Shown: one piece after another, positions 49,910-60,203 of the stretch | Layout: the number at the start of each line of letters is the position of its first letter | How positions within the stretch are numbered: the stretch's first letter is position 1 | Assembly (NCBI GenBank): GCA_046349315.1 | Contig: JAXMCQ010000026.1 | Coordinates: 15,791-79,790 of the forward strand | DNA from: JAEUMG01 sp046349315 | GTDB taxonomy: Bacteria > Pseudomonadota > Alphaproteobacteria > Rhizobiales > Aestuariivirgaceae | Length of the DNA: 64,000 nt | Reading direction: 5' to 3' | Made by a program: the position numbers and the translations under genes | Notes under the pieces: generated by a model | Told to the model about the DNA's origin: nothing | Database searches by the model: none | The model's input: only the letters and a program-made list of their open reading frames with translations

Positions 49910-50899
49910 ATGACGAAGCGAAAACCCCTGGTGATCGTCACCCGCAAATTGCCGGACGTGGTCGAAACGCGCATGCGCGAACTCTTCAACACCAGGCTCA
50001 ATGATGCCGACCGTCCGCTCACCAAGGCCGATCTCGTCGAGGCGGTGAAGCAGGCCGAAGTGCTGGTTCCGACCGTCACCGACCGCATCGACAAAACCAT
50101 ACTTGCCCAGGCCGGCGATCAATTGCAGCTCATCGCCAATTTCGGCAACGGCGTCGACAATATCGATGTCGAAACCGCAGTCGCCCGCGGCATCACCGTC
50201 ACCAATACGCCGGGCGTCCTCACCGAAGACACCGCCGACATGACCATGGCCTTGATCCTTGCGGTCTCGCGCCGCCTGATCGAAGGCGCCCAGGTGATCG
50301 GCCCCGACAATAGCTGGCAGGGCTGGTCGCCGACCTGGATGCTCGGCTCGCGCATTTGGGGCAAGCGCCTAGGCATCATCGGCATGGGCCGCATCGGTTC
50401 CGCACTCGCCCGTCGCGCCAAGGCCTTCGGCCTCCAGATCCATTATCACAACCGGAAACCCGTAGCCTCCGTCCTCGAAGAAGAACTCGAAGCCACCTAT
50501 TGGGAAAGCCTCGACCAGATGCTCGCCCGCATGGACATCATTTCGGTCAATTGCCCGCACACGCCGGCGACCTATCATTTGCTCTCGGCGCGCCGCCTCA
50601 AACTGCTGCGTCCAGTTGCCATCATCGTCAACACCGCGCGCGGCGAGATCATCGATGAGAATGCATTGGCACGCATGCTCGAAGCGGGCGAGCTTGGCGG
50701 TGCCGGCCTTGACGTCTTCGAGCATGAGCCCGCCGTCAATCCGCGCCTCCTCAAATCGAAGCGCACCGTCTTGCTCCCGCATATGAGTTCGGCGACCATC
50801 GAGGGCCGCGTCGACATGGGCGAGAAGGTCATCATCAACATCAAGACCTGGGTCGATGGTCACAAGCCGCCCGACCGCGTCCTGCCGTCGATGCTTTAA
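49910..50899 (+). CDS. D-isomer-specific 2-hydroxyacid dehydrogenase (glycerate/glyoxylate type)
   Basis: NAD(P)-dependent dehydrogenase of 329 residues. The Rossmann dinucleotide site GMGRIGSALARRAKAFGL lies near residue 160, VNTARGEIIDENAL holds the catalytic Arg, DVFEHEPAVNPRLL the Glu, and LLPHMSSATIEGR the catalytic His. The nearest well-known homologues are D-glycerate dehydrogenase and glyoxylate reductase; formate dehydrogenase-like use cannot be excluded. A clear AGGAGA ribosome-binding site precedes the ATG. Structured leader upstream (see 49639-49909). Confidence 0.92.
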   Translation: MTKRKPLVIVTRKLPDVVETRMRELFNTRLNDADRPLTKADLVEAVKQAEVLVPTVTDRIDKTILAQAGDQLQLIANFGNGVDNIDVETAVARGITVTNTPGVLTEDTADMTMALILAVSRRLIEGAQVIGPDNSWQGWSPTWMLGSRIWGKRLGIIGMGRIGSALARRAKAFGLQIHYHNRKPVASVLEEELEATYWESLDQMLARMDIISVNCPHTPATYHLLSARRLKLLRPVAIIVNTARGEIIDENALARMLEAGELGGAGLDVFEHEPAVNPRLLKSKRTVLLPHMSSATIEGRVDMGEKVIINIKTWVDGHKPPDRVLPSML

Positions 50900-50908
50900 C
50901 TCCCCCTC

Positions 50909-50956
50909 GCCCGCCCTTCGGGCACCCTCTCCCAATGCAAGAGCACTGGGAGAGGG
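50909..50956. repeat. Type D hairpins in a convergent gap
   Basis: GCCCG/CGGGC (50909-50923) and CCCTCTCCCA/TGGGAGAGGG (50925-50934 with 50947-50956, exact). They fill the 63-base gap between the dehydrogenase and corC stops and could act as a terminator for both strands, though no T-run is present. Confidence 0.65.
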
Positions 50957-50962
50957 AAGGAG

Positions 50963-52042
50963 CTATTCCTTCTTCTCCGGCTCGGGTGCGGGATTTGCCT
51001 CTGACGATGCCGACGGCAATGGCGCGGGGTCGGCGGGAGCATGCCCCACCGGAGTTTCGGCGGGAGCCGCCGCTGCGGGCTCGGTCTTGCCTTGCGTGTG
51101 GATGCGCACGCGCTTCACGCGCCTGGGATCGGAATCGATGATTTCGAATTCGATGCCGCTCGGATGGCGGATCAATTCGCCGCGCGCCGGCACCCGTCCC
51201 GCCATCGAGAAGACGAGGCCGCCCAAAGTATCGGCATCCTCCTCGCGTTCTTCGGGAAGCAGGTCGACCTTCAGAAGCTTTTCGAGTTCCTCGATAGCGA
51301 CGCGGCCATCGGCTGTATAGACGCCGTTTTCGCCGCCCTTCACCAGATTTTCGTCGGTATCGTGCTCGTCGGAAATGTCGCCGACGATTTCTTCGACAAG
51401 GTCCTCGATCGACACCAGTCCGTCGGTGCCGCCATATTCATCGACGACGATGGCGAGATGGATATGGCTCGCCTGCATCTTCACCAGAAGATCGGGCGCC
51501 GGCATCGAGGGCGGCACGAACAGGAGATCGCGCATCAGTCCCGCCTGCTTGATGCTGAGTGAAAGCTCACTTGCAGTAAGCGAGAAACCAGGTGCCGCAG
51601 GCTTTGTCGCCGTCGTCGCCTTGCTCGTTCGCTTCTTCTGGGTGCTGCGCTGCGCCATCCAGCGCAAGAAGTCCTTGACGTGGATGAAGCCTGCGATGTC
51701 GTCGAGCGTCTCCTTGTAGACCGGCACGCGCGAGTGATTGGCGTCGATGAAGGTCTCGAGCAAGGTGCGGATATTCGCCGTATCCTCGAGCGCCACAATA
51801 TCGGCACGCGGTACCATGACGTCTTCGACGCGCATGTCGGCGAATTCGATGATGTTGAGCATCATCAACTTGGCTTCGTCCGCCATCTGCGATTCGCCGC
51901 CGCTTGCCGCATGGGTCTCGATGACGTTCTGCAGGCTCTCCTGGAACGAACTGTCGCGGCCGGCGCCGAATTGCTGCTTGATCAGGTTCCATAAACCAGA
52001 TCGTCGCTGCGGCCTGCCGCCCGATGGCGATTGCGAACTCAC
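50963..52042 (-). CDS. CorC/TlyC-family CBS-domain protein
   Basis: Cytosolic protein of 359 residues without a DUF21 membrane part. Tandem CBS domains (MRVEDVMVPRADIVAL, SRVPVYKETLDDIAGFIHVKD; then VVDEYGGTDGLVSIEDLVEEIVGDI) and the C-terminal CorC/HlyC domain (LLPEEREEDADTLGGLVFSMAGRVP). A Ser/Thr/Lys-rich insert of about 40 residues separates the two CBS motifs, longer than in E. coli CorC. The tail is Ala/Pro-rich. Relatives are linked to magnesium and cobalt efflux or hemolysin-like activity. It is the last gene of the miaB-phoH-ybeY-corC run, overlapping ybeY by 4 bases. Confidence 0.9.
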   Translation of the reverse strand: MSSQSPSGGRPQRRSGLWNLIKQQFGAGRDSSFQESLQNVIETHAASGGESQMADEAKLMMLNIIEFADMRVEDVMVPRADIVALEDTANIRTLLETFIDANHSRVPVYKETLDDIAGFIHVKDFLRWMAQRSTQKKRTSKATTATKPAAPGFSLTASELSLSIKQAGLMRDLLFVPPSMPAPDLLVKMQASHIHLAIVVDEYGGTDGLVSIEDLVEEIVGDISDEHDTDENLVKGGENGVYTADGRVAIEELEKLLKVDLLPEEREEDADTLGGLVFSMAGRVPARGELIRHPSGIEFEIIDSDPRRVKRVRIHTQGKTEPAAAAPAETPVGHAPADPAPLPSASSEANPAPEPEKKE

Positions 52043-52514
52043 AGTCTGGCCTCGCTCCGATAGGGGTCGGCGATGCCGAGGCCTTGCAGGATTTCAATCT
52101 CGCGGGCCTCCATGATTTCGGCTTCCGCGTCGTTCATGTGGTCAAAGCCCGCAAGATGCAGAAGGCCATGCACGAGGAGATGGCTCGTATGGGCGGCAAG
52201 CGCCTTGTTCTGGTCTCTCGCCTCGCGGCTAACGACGCCATAGGCAAGCGCGATGTCACCCAGGTGGCGCGGTTCATCCGGCGCGACGAAATCCGCGGGC
52301 CCCGGAAACGATAGTACATTTGTCGGGCCCTGCTTGCCGCGCCAGGTGTGGTTGAGCTCCGCAACCGTCTCGTCATCGCTGAACAGGATCGTTGCCTCCA
52401 CGGGCCCGGTGCCGAAATCGACAAGGCGCGCGCAATGATCGGCGACACGCTGCGCTTCCGCCTCCAGATTGTCTATCGCCAGCCATGACGGATCGTCGAT
52501 ATCGACCGAGACCT

Positions 52515-52518
<4 letters not shown>
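52039..52518 (-). CDS. ybeY: Endoribonuclease YbeY
   Basis: Zinc-dependent rRNA-maturation and ribosome quality-control RNase. The 159 residues contain the metal motif HGLLHLAGFDH (H-X3-H-X5-H) and TNVLSFPGP. Length is normal. It overlaps phoH upstream and corC downstream by 4 bases each; this phoH-ybeY pairing is conserved across proteobacteria and supports the call. Confidence 0.95.
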
Positions 52519-53536
<1,018 letters not shown>

Positions 53537-53540
<4 letters not shown>

Positions 53541-54949
53541 AGGGCTGCTGCTCCTTCTGTTGCTACCCTGTGCCGGGGACGAGAATCATCCCTGCCTCGA
53601 ATATGGGCTGAAAGGCCGTTGGCGCCAACCGCCGCGATCTCTGCTTCCACAATGTCGCCAATGGCATGGCCGGCGGCCTCGGCATGAACCGCCTGGAGAT
53701 AGGGCGAGCGCCCGCCAAGCTGGCCCGGCCGGCGGCCCGGCTTCTCAAGGAGAATGCTCATGCGCCGCCCGATGCAGGCCGTGTTGAATTCCACGCGTTG
53801 CTGATCGAGCAAGGCCTGCAGGCGGTTGAGCCGCTCGGCCTTGACCGCATCGGGCACTTGATTGACGTGCTCTGCCGCGGGTGTGCCCGGGCGCGGCGAA
53901 TATTTGAAGGAGAAGGCGCTGGCATAGGTGACCTCGCGGACCAGTGCGAGCGTCATTTCGAAATCCTGATCCGTCTCGCCGGGAAAGCCGACGATAAAAT
54001 CGCCGGAGAGCGCGAGGTCAGGTCGCGCTTTGCGCACCTTGGCGACAAGATCGATATAGTCTTGCGCATGATGGCCGCGATTCATTGCCTTGAGAATACG
54101 ATCGCTTCCCGCCTGCACCGGCAAATGCAGATAGGGCATGACTTTCGCGTTCTCGCCATGCTGGGCGATCAGATCCTCGTCCATATCGCGCGGATGGCTG
54201 GTCATGTAGCGAAGCCGATCGATAGTGCCGATTCGTGACAGGCGTGTGAGGAGTGCGGCGAGCGAAACGGATCGCCCCTTCTCATCCTGCCCGCGATAGG
54301 CATTCACATTCTGGCCGAGAAGCGTGATCTCGCGGACGCCCTGCGCTGCAAGCTTTAGCGCCTCGTCTTCGATCTGGCGGACGGGCCGGGAGAATTCAGC
54401 GCCACGCGTATAGGGAACGACGCAGAACGTGCAGAACTTGTCGCAGCCTTCCTGGATGGTGAGGAAGGCCGTCACCTGGCGCGGGCCTTGGCGCGCGGGC
54501 TTGGTCTCGGCGAGCGTCTCGAACTTGTCCTCGGCCGGAAATTCGGTCTCGACCACGGAAGCATCGCCCGCCTCGAGCCGCGCCAGCATTTGCGGCAGGC
54601 GGTGATAGGTTTGCGGACCCAGGACGAGATCGACCGCGGGCGCCCGGCGGATCATCTCCTCGCCCTCGGCCTGCGCGACGCAACCGGCAACAGCGATCGC
54701 CATGCTGCCGCCCGCCTCGGCGCGCGCCTGTTTCATCCGGCGCAATCGGCCCAATTCGGAATAGACCTTTTCGGCGGCCTTCTCGCGGATATGGCAGGTA
54801 TTGAGGATGACGAGATCGGCTTCGGAGGCCTCCTCGGTCGGGACATAGCCTTGCGGCGCCAGGACCTCGGCGATGCGCTGGCTGTCATAGACGTTCATCT
54901 GACAGCCATAGGTCTTGATGAACAGTTTTTTGCCGGTGGGCGTCCTCAT
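53537..54949 (-). CDS. miaB: tRNA-2-methylthio-N6-dimethylallyladenosine synthase
   Basis: Radical-SAM enzyme that methylthiolates i6A37 in tRNAs. The 470 residues have the N-terminal cluster cysteines in TYGCQMNVYDS, LNTCHIREKA and VAGCVAQAEG, the radical SAM motif CDKFCTFCVVPYTRG, and a C-terminal TRAM domain (RMSILLEKPGRRPGQLGGRSPYL region). Full length. It overlaps phoH and the acyltransferase gene by 4 bases each. Confidence 0.96.
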
Positions 54950-55761
54950 TTCTGGCTTTGGTCTAGCCGATTTCCGGATGCCTGTGAACCGGCCTCCCCG
55001 GCCCGGCCGCTCAGCGCGTCAATTAACCCTTTCCGGACAATATCTTCGGCTTTGCGGGCGAGGTTCTTGCGGCCGCCCTCGGCGGCCACCGTCATCGGCG
55101 CGTGAAACATCACCGTCACTTCGATCGGTCCCGTCACCAGCGCCTGCCAGAGGTGGCCCGGCAATTCCATGTCGCCATACCAGGCGTAGAAGGGGCGCCG
55201 CCGCCGCGTCATCGGCAAGCCCCAATGCCCGTCATAGGCGATTGTCACCGGCTGGACGAGGAACCCGTCGGTCTCCGCACTGGCAAAGAAGGAACTGCGG
55301 AACGGCAAGACGCGATTACCGTCGGTCGAGGTTCCCTCGGCAAAGAGGACAAGCGTATCGCCGGCTTTGAGCCGCTCCTGGATCTCATCGCGCGAATTGC
55401 CGGTCGAGTGCCGCCGCTCGCGATCGATGAAGACGCTGCGCTGTAAGCGCGCCAGGCTTCCGAAGATGCCCCAGCCCGAGACTTCCTGCTTGGCGATGAA
55501 GGAGACCGGCAAGGCCGCGCTCAGGACCGGGATGTCGAGCCAGGAGACGTGATTGGCGGCGATGAGACAGGCTTGATCGGGTTTCTCGCCGATGCATTTG
55601 ACCTTGATCCCGACGATCCGTGCCACCTGGCGATGATACCAATGCGGAAAGGTGCGGGCATGGCGTGAACCGGTTGCGACGAGAAGCTTCTGCACCGGCA
55701 TCAGCGGCAATGTGAGCACGGCGCATCGGGCAAGGATCGATGCCGCGCGGAAGTTGCTCAC
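54946..55761 (-). CDS. 1-acyl-sn-glycerol-3-phosphate acyltransferase-like protein
   Basis: Membrane-associated acyltransferase of 271 residues. The HX4D catalytic motif is in NHVSWLDIPV, the FAEGTSTDG substrate block follows, and one hydrophobic N-terminal segment anchors it. It belongs to the PlsC superfamily; in rhizobia genes at this place are annotated as lysophospholipid acyltransferases. Whether it makes phosphatidic acid or ornithine lipid cannot be read from sequence. It overlaps the tsaB-rimI gene and miaB by 4 bases each. Confidence 0.9.
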   Translation of the reverse strand: MSNFRAASILARCAVLTLPLMPVQKLLVATGSRHARTFPHWYHRQVARIVGIKVKCIGEKPDQACLIAANHVSWLDIPVLSAALPVSFIAKQEVSGWGIFGSLARLQRSVFIDRERRHSTGNSRDEIQERLKAGDTLVLFAEGTSTDGNRVLPFRSSFFASAETDGFLVQPVTIAYDGHWGLPMTRRRRPFYAWYGDMELPGHLWQALVTGPIEVTVMFHAPMTVAAEGGRKNLARKAEDIVRKGLIDALSGRAGEAGSQASGNRLDQSQK

Positions 55762-56855
55762 GCCGGGATTTCCTTGCGCATGATCGCTGCATCCTCGCGC
55801 CGCCCATCGGCATGCTGGTAATAGTCACGCCGTCGCCCGACCGTCGCAAATCCGAACTTGCGATAGAGCGCGAGCGCCGCATCATTGGAATCGGCGACCT
55901 CGATCAACAGGCGTGTCGTCTTCTGTGTTCCCAAGAGTTCGACTGCGGCATCGATCAATTTCGCACCGATGCCTTGCCGCCGCGATTCGGGCCGCGTGCC
56001 GATACTGATGATCTCGGCCTCGTCGCCGGCGACGCGCAGCAGCAAGAATCCCACAGCCTCGCCCTTTTGCTGCGCAATCACGCAGAATGCGCCCGGCATC
56101 GCGAGAAGCCGCGCGATGTCGGCGGTACTCCACACTGTAGCGAAACAGGCGGCGTGGAGTTGCGAAAGCCGCGCCGCATCGTCAGCTTTTGCCAGGACGA
56201 TTTCGACCTTGGCGCGCGGCCGCTTGGCATAGGATTCGGCGAGATAAAGCGGCCGCAAGGACATCGCGTCGGGTTCCGCATCAATGATGAGCGGAGCGAA
56301 TTTCGCCGCAATGGGGATGTCGGATTGAGAAGCGGCTGTGAGATCGTCGCGACGCGCCGCAGCGATCGCAGCAGCCTTTGCGCCACCCATGACCAGCATT
56401 GGGCCCTCCGGCAAGAAGTATGAAACGTCTTCGAGGGTGATACGCCGCGGCGCCATCAGGGTTTCGCCGCCGCGATAGAGGCCCAGATAGATTTGCCCTT
56501 GGCGGGCATCCGTCGCAACCGCGATTACGTTGGAGACTTGCCCGGCATTGATGGCGATTGCTTTGAGAGTATCAATGCCGATCACCGGCTTGTCGAGCGC
56601 CAATGCCAACCCCTTGGCGCAAGCCAAGCCAATGCGGATGCCGGTGAATGTGCCGGGACCAAGCGTCACGCCTATGCGCGCGATTTGCTCGAATCCAAGT
56701 CCCGCTTCCGCCATCACATCGCGGGCCATCGGCGCGATGGTTTCGGCCTGGCCGCGCTCCATGCGCTCAAATCGCTGAGCCAGAACGCCGCGCGCGTCAT
56801 CGAAGACCGCAGCCGAACAGGAATCGAGGCTGCAATCGAGAGCGAGAATGATCAT
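55758..56855 (-). CDS. tsaB-rimI: TsaB-RimI fusion: tRNA t6A subunit plus N-acetyltransferase
   Basis: One 365-residue frame joins two proteins that are normally separate neighbours. Residues 1-215 are TsaB (MIILALDCSLDSCSAAVF, TLGPGTFTGIRIGLACAKGLAL), a dimerization partner of TsaD for N6-threonylcarbamoyladenosine in tRNA. Residues ~220-365 are a GNAT domain of RimI type, with the acetyl-CoA loop RRQGIGAKLID and ALALYRKFGF; RimI acetylates ribosomal protein S18 in E. coli. The frame is uninterrupted and the junction (SYAKRPRAKVEIVLAKADDA) reads smoothly, so it is not an artefact of a frameshift visible here. No second copy of rimI is seen. Overlaps the acyltransferase gene by 4 bases. Confidence 0.92.
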   Translation of the reverse strand: MIILALDCSLDSCSAAVFDDARGVLAQRFERMERGQAETIAPMARDVMAEAGLGFEQIARIGVTLGPGTFTGIRIGLACAKGLALALDKPVIGIDTLKAIAINAGQVSNVIAVATDARQGQIYLGLYRGGETLMAPRRITLEDVSYFLPEGPMLVMGGAKAAAIAAARRDDLTAASQSDIPIAAKFAPLIIDAEPDAMSLRPLYLAESYAKRPRAKVEIVLAKADDAARLSQLHAACFATVWSTADIARLLAMPGAFCVIAQQKGEAVGFLLLRVAGDEAEIISIGTRPESRRQGIGAKLIDAAVELLGTQKTTRLLIEVADSNDAALALYRKFGFATVGRRRDYYQHADGRREDAAIMRKEIPA

Positions 56856-56860
56856 GCGCG

Positions 56861-56879
56861 GCCGGGTGCTTGACCCGGC
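56861..56879 (-). other. Hairpin between the NifU-type gene and tsaB-rimI
   Basis: GCCGGGT and ACCCGGC form a 7-base stem with a 5-base loop immediately after the stop of the NifU-type gene. No T-run follows, so it may stabilize the upstream mRNA end or set relative expression rather than terminate. Confidence 0.4.
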
Positions 56880-57437
56880 TTAGACCGGGCGGACTTCGCT
56901 GACTTCCGGAATGAAATGGCGCAGCAGATTCTCGATGCCATGCTTGAGCGTCGCGGTCGAACTCGGGCAGCCCGAGCAGGAGCCCTTCATATTGAGGTAG
57001 ACGACACCGTCGCGATAGCCCTGAAAAGTAATATCGCCGCCATCCTGGGCGACTGCCGGGCGAACCCGCGTCTCGAGCAGTTCCTTGATCGTGCCGACGA
57101 TCTCGCGATCGGCCTCGGCGAAGTCCTCATCGCCGATCTCGGCCGCTGCCGCCGATCTGGTGATGATCGGGGCGCCGGAAAGATAGTGCTCCATGATGAG
57201 GCCCAATATGGCGGGCTTCAGGTGCTGCCATTCGCCGGTGGCCTTGGTAACGGTGATGAAATCCTGGCCGAAAAACACCCCGCTGACCCCCGCAAGCGAG
57301 AACAGGCGCTGGGCAAGCGCTGAATCCTCGGCATCGTCAGCCGCGCGGTATTCGCGGGTTCCGCCGGGAATCACCGGCTGGCCGGGGATGAACTTCAAGG
57401 TTGCCGGATTGGGCGTGGCTTCGGTCTGGATGAACAT
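56880..57437 (-). CDS. NifU-type iron-sulfur scaffold (Nfu)
   Basis: Fe-S cluster carrier of 185 residues. MFIQTEATPNPATLKFIPGQP opens the N-terminal Nfu domain; the C-terminal NifU domain has the cluster-binding CSGCPSS (CxxC, about residue 155) and YLNMKGSC. It probably delivers clusters to apo-proteins; MiaB, two genes downstream, needs such clusters. The gene heads the block that runs to corC. Confidence 0.94.
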   Translation of the reverse strand: MFIQTEATPNPATLKFIPGQPVIPGGTREYRAADDAEDSALAQRLFSLAGVSGVFFGQDFITVTKATGEWQHLKPAILGLIMEHYLSGAPIITRSAAAAEIGDEDFAEADREIVGTIKELLETRVRPAVAQDGGDITFQGYRDGVVYLNMKGSCSGCPSSTATLKHGIENLLRHFIPEVSEVRPV

Positions 57438-57494
57438 GGGGAACCTCCACGGCCAAGATAGGCCTTTTTAGAATGGATTTAAAGATAGGCGGCT

Positions 57495-58529
57495 TCAGCC
57501 GATAAAGCCGACGATCTTCTTGACCTCTCGGTAGATCGGGGCGGCGATCGTCCGGGCGCGCTCGGCGCCATCGGCGAGGATGCCGTCGATCGAGACAGGG
57601 TCGCCGGACAACAGGCGGATTTCCTTACCGATGGGCCCCACCTTGGCGACGGCCAGATCGGCCAGTGCATTTTTGAACACGGAAAATTGTCCGCCGCCAT
57701 AGTCGCGCAAAACCTGGTCGACCGTCTGGTTGGAGAGTGCCGCATAGATGCCCACCAGGTTGTCGGCTTCGGGCCGCGCTTCCAGTCCCTTGGCTTCGCT
57801 CGGCAAGGGTTCGGGATCGGTCTTGGCCTTCCTGATCTTCTTGGCGATCGTGTCGGCATCGTCGGTAAGATTGATGCGCGACAGATCCGAAGGATCGGAT
57901 TTCGACATTTTCTTGGTACCGTCGCGCAATGACATGACGCGGGTCGCAGGCCCGGTGATGAAGGGTTCGGGCGGCACGAAGAAGCCGTCATTGTAACCTG
58001 CCGCGGCAATCGTCTCGGCATAGTCGTTGTTGAACTTGATAGCGATATCGCGGGCAAGCTCCAGATGCTGTTTCTGGTCCTCGCCGACCGGCACATGCGT
58101 CGCGCGATAGGCGAGAATGTCGGCCGCCATCAGGTTCGGATAGATGAACAGGCCGACTGAGGCGGCTTCCTTGTCCTTGCCGGCTTTCTCCTTGAACTGG
58201 GTCATGCGGTTGAGCCAGCCCATGCGGGCAACGCAGCTTAGAATCCAGGCGAGTTCGGCATGTTCGGCCACCTGGCTCTGGTTGAAGATGATGCTCCTCT
58301 TGGGATCGAGTCCGCAGGCGATATAGGCAGCCGTTACCTCGCGGATATTGGCGGTCAGTTCCTTGGGGTCCTGGAATAGCGTGATCGCGTGCAGATCGAC
58401 GACGCAATAGATGCATTCATGCGTTTCTTGCATGCGAATCCAGTTCACCATGGCGCCCAGATAATTGCCGAGGTGAAGCGTATGGGTTGGCTGCATGCCG
58501 GAAAAAACGCGCGGAACGGAAACGGTCAT
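57495..58529 (-). CDS. trpS: Tryptophanyl-tRNA synthetase
   Basis: Class I synthetase charging tRNA-Trp. 344 residues with the HIGH-type motif in GMQPTHTLHLGNYLGAM, KKMSKSDPSD as KMSKS, and GEDQKQHLELARDIA. Normal length. It sits between murJ and the NifU-type gene, the common rhizobial arrangement. No T-box or trp leader is recognised; such leaders are rare in this group. Confidence 0.96.
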   Translation of the reverse strand: MTVSVPRVFSGMQPTHTLHLGNYLGAMVNWIRMQETHECIYCVVDLHAITLFQDPKELTANIREVTAAYIACGLDPKRSIIFNQSQVAEHAELAWILSCVARMGWLNRMTQFKEKAGKDKEAASVGLFIYPNLMAADILAYRATHVPVGEDQKQHLELARDIAIKFNNDYAETIAAAGYNDGFFVPPEPFITGPATRVMSLRDGTKKMSKSDPSDLSRINLTDDADTIAKKIRKAKTDPEPLPSEAKGLEARPEADNLVGIYAALSNQTVDQVLRDYGGGQFSVFKNALADLAVAKVGPIGKEIRLLSGDPVSIDGILADGAERARTIAAPIYREVKKIVGFIG

Positions 58530-58605
58530 TGTCGTTGAAACCTCAAATGCGGCGCGGGTTTATGCCCGCAAAATGGCTTCAAGTGAAGTCCCGGCCTGAA
58601 AAAAC

Positions 58606-60162
58606 CTAGCGCCGGACCATCTTCTTCAATTCCGCCCAGCGCATGGCATGGGTGAAATGGGCAAGGGCGAAGTAAACCAGGATGCCGATGCCGACGAGCC
58701 CCAGTAGCCCGAAGGCGCGCAGCATGAGCGGATGACCGTCGGTGAAGAGAGATCGCGTCAGGTAGAAGCCGGCGTACAACGCCACGCCCATGCCGATGCT
58801 TGAAATAAGGATGCGCGGGATGCGCTTACGGATGCGCTCATCGGGCACATAATGACCGCGCCGTATCAGGGTCGAACACAACAGGGTCGAATTGACCCAG
58901 GCAGCGATTGCGGTCGCGAGCGCAATGCCGACATGGCCGATGAAGCGCGAAAGTATCAGGCTCATTGCGACATTGACCGCAACAGACGTCAACGCAAACA
59001 TCATTGGGCGCTTGGTATCCTCGCGCGCAAAGAAGCCCGGCGAGAACACCTTGTTCATGCAAAAGGCGGGAAGCCCGAGCGCAAAGGCGGCGAGCGCATA
59101 GGAGGTGGCGATCGAATCCGTCTCGGTGAAGACGCCATGTTCGAAACAGGCGTTCACGATCGGCAGGGCGATGACGACCAGCGCGACGGTCGCCGGGATT
59201 GTGAGGAACAGCGCCAGTTCGAGCGCGCGATTCTGGGCAAGCACCGCGCCCGCTTCGTCATTGGCGCGCAAGCGCCGCGCCATGTCGGGAAGCAGCACGA
59301 CGCCAATGGCGACGCCGACCACGCCCAAGGGCAATTGATAGACGCGATCGGCGTAATAGAGATAGGAGACGGCGCGATCGATCGTCGTGGCGATCATCGT
59401 CGCGATCAAGATATTCACTTGCGTGATGCCGCCGGCAATGACGCCGGGAATGCCGAGCTTCACCAGGCGCACGACATCGGCATTGATCTTGGGCCAGCGC
59501 AGTCTGAGGCCGAAGCCGGCGCGCCGGCAGGCAATCATCAAGAGTAGAAATTGCACGATGCCTGCTACGCACACGCCCCAGACCAGTGCATAGCCGGTCG
59601 TCGCCGTATCGCCCCAGCCGCGCCACTGCACGATTAGCAATGTCGCGATCATCACGAGATTGAGGAGGATAGGCGCCGCGGCCGCGGCCGAGAAGCGCCG
59701 CAGACTGTTGAGCACGCCGCTTTGAAGAGCGGTAAGCGACATGAAGAGCAGATAGGGAAAGGCGATCCGCGTCATCTGCACCGAGAGATCGAACTTCTCG
59801 GGATCGTCTGCAAAGCCTGGCGCAATCACATACATGAGAAGCGGCATGGCGATCTGGGCGATCGCCGTGAAGACCAGGAGCCAGGCGGACATCACCGCAT
59901 AGACGTCTTCGGCGAAGCGCTTGGCATCCGCCTCGCCGCCCGATTCAAGCCGCTTGGCGAAAAGCGGCACGAAGGCCGAATTGAAGGCGCCTTCGGCGAA
60001 GAGCGTCCGGAACAGATTGGGAAAGCGGAAGGCGACGACGAAGGCTTGCGCCACGGGCCCGGTGCCGACGACGGAAGCAATCATCATGTCGCGGATAAAG
60101 CCGAGGGCGCGGCTTACCAATGTGTAGCCGCCGACCGTCGCTGCCGATCTGAAGAGTGACAT
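58606..60162 (-). CDS. murJ: Lipid II flippase MurJ
   Basis: Polytopic membrane protein that flips the cell-wall precursor lipid II to the periplasm. The 518 residues show about 14 hydrophobic segments and the MVF family N-terminus (GYTLVSRALGFIRDMMIA, AFRFPNLFRTLFAEGAFNSAFVPLF), which is strongly conserved in MurJ. It is placed between trpS and glnD with gaps of 76 and 41 bases, as in rhizobia. Confidence 0.95.
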   Translation of the reverse strand: MSLFRSAATVGGYTLVSRALGFIRDMMIASVVGTGPVAQAFVVAFRFPNLFRTLFAEGAFNSAFVPLFAKRLESGGEADAKRFAEDVYAVMSAWLLVFTAIAQIAMPLLMYVIAPGFADDPEKFDLSVQMTRIAFPYLLFMSLTALQSGVLNSLRRFSAAAAAPILLNLVMIATLLIVQWRGWGDTATTGYALVWGVCVAGIVQFLLLMIACRRAGFGLRLRWPKINADVVRLVKLGIPGVIAGGITQVNILIATMIATTIDRAVSYLYYADRVYQLPLGVVGVAIGVVLLPDMARRLRANDEAGAVLAQNRALELALFLTIPATVALVVIALPIVNACFEHGVFTETDSIATSYALAAFALGLPAFCMNKVFSPGFFAREDTKRPMMFALTSVAVNVAMSLILSRFIGHVGIALATAIAAWVNSTLLCSTLIRRGHYVPDERIRKRIPRILISSIGMGVALYAGFYLTRSLFTDGHPLMLRAFGLLGLVGIGILVYFALAHFTHAMRWAELKKMVRR

Positions 60163-60203
60163 GTGTTACTTGGTCTAGGGATCGATTGTCTGATTCACAA
60201 GGC

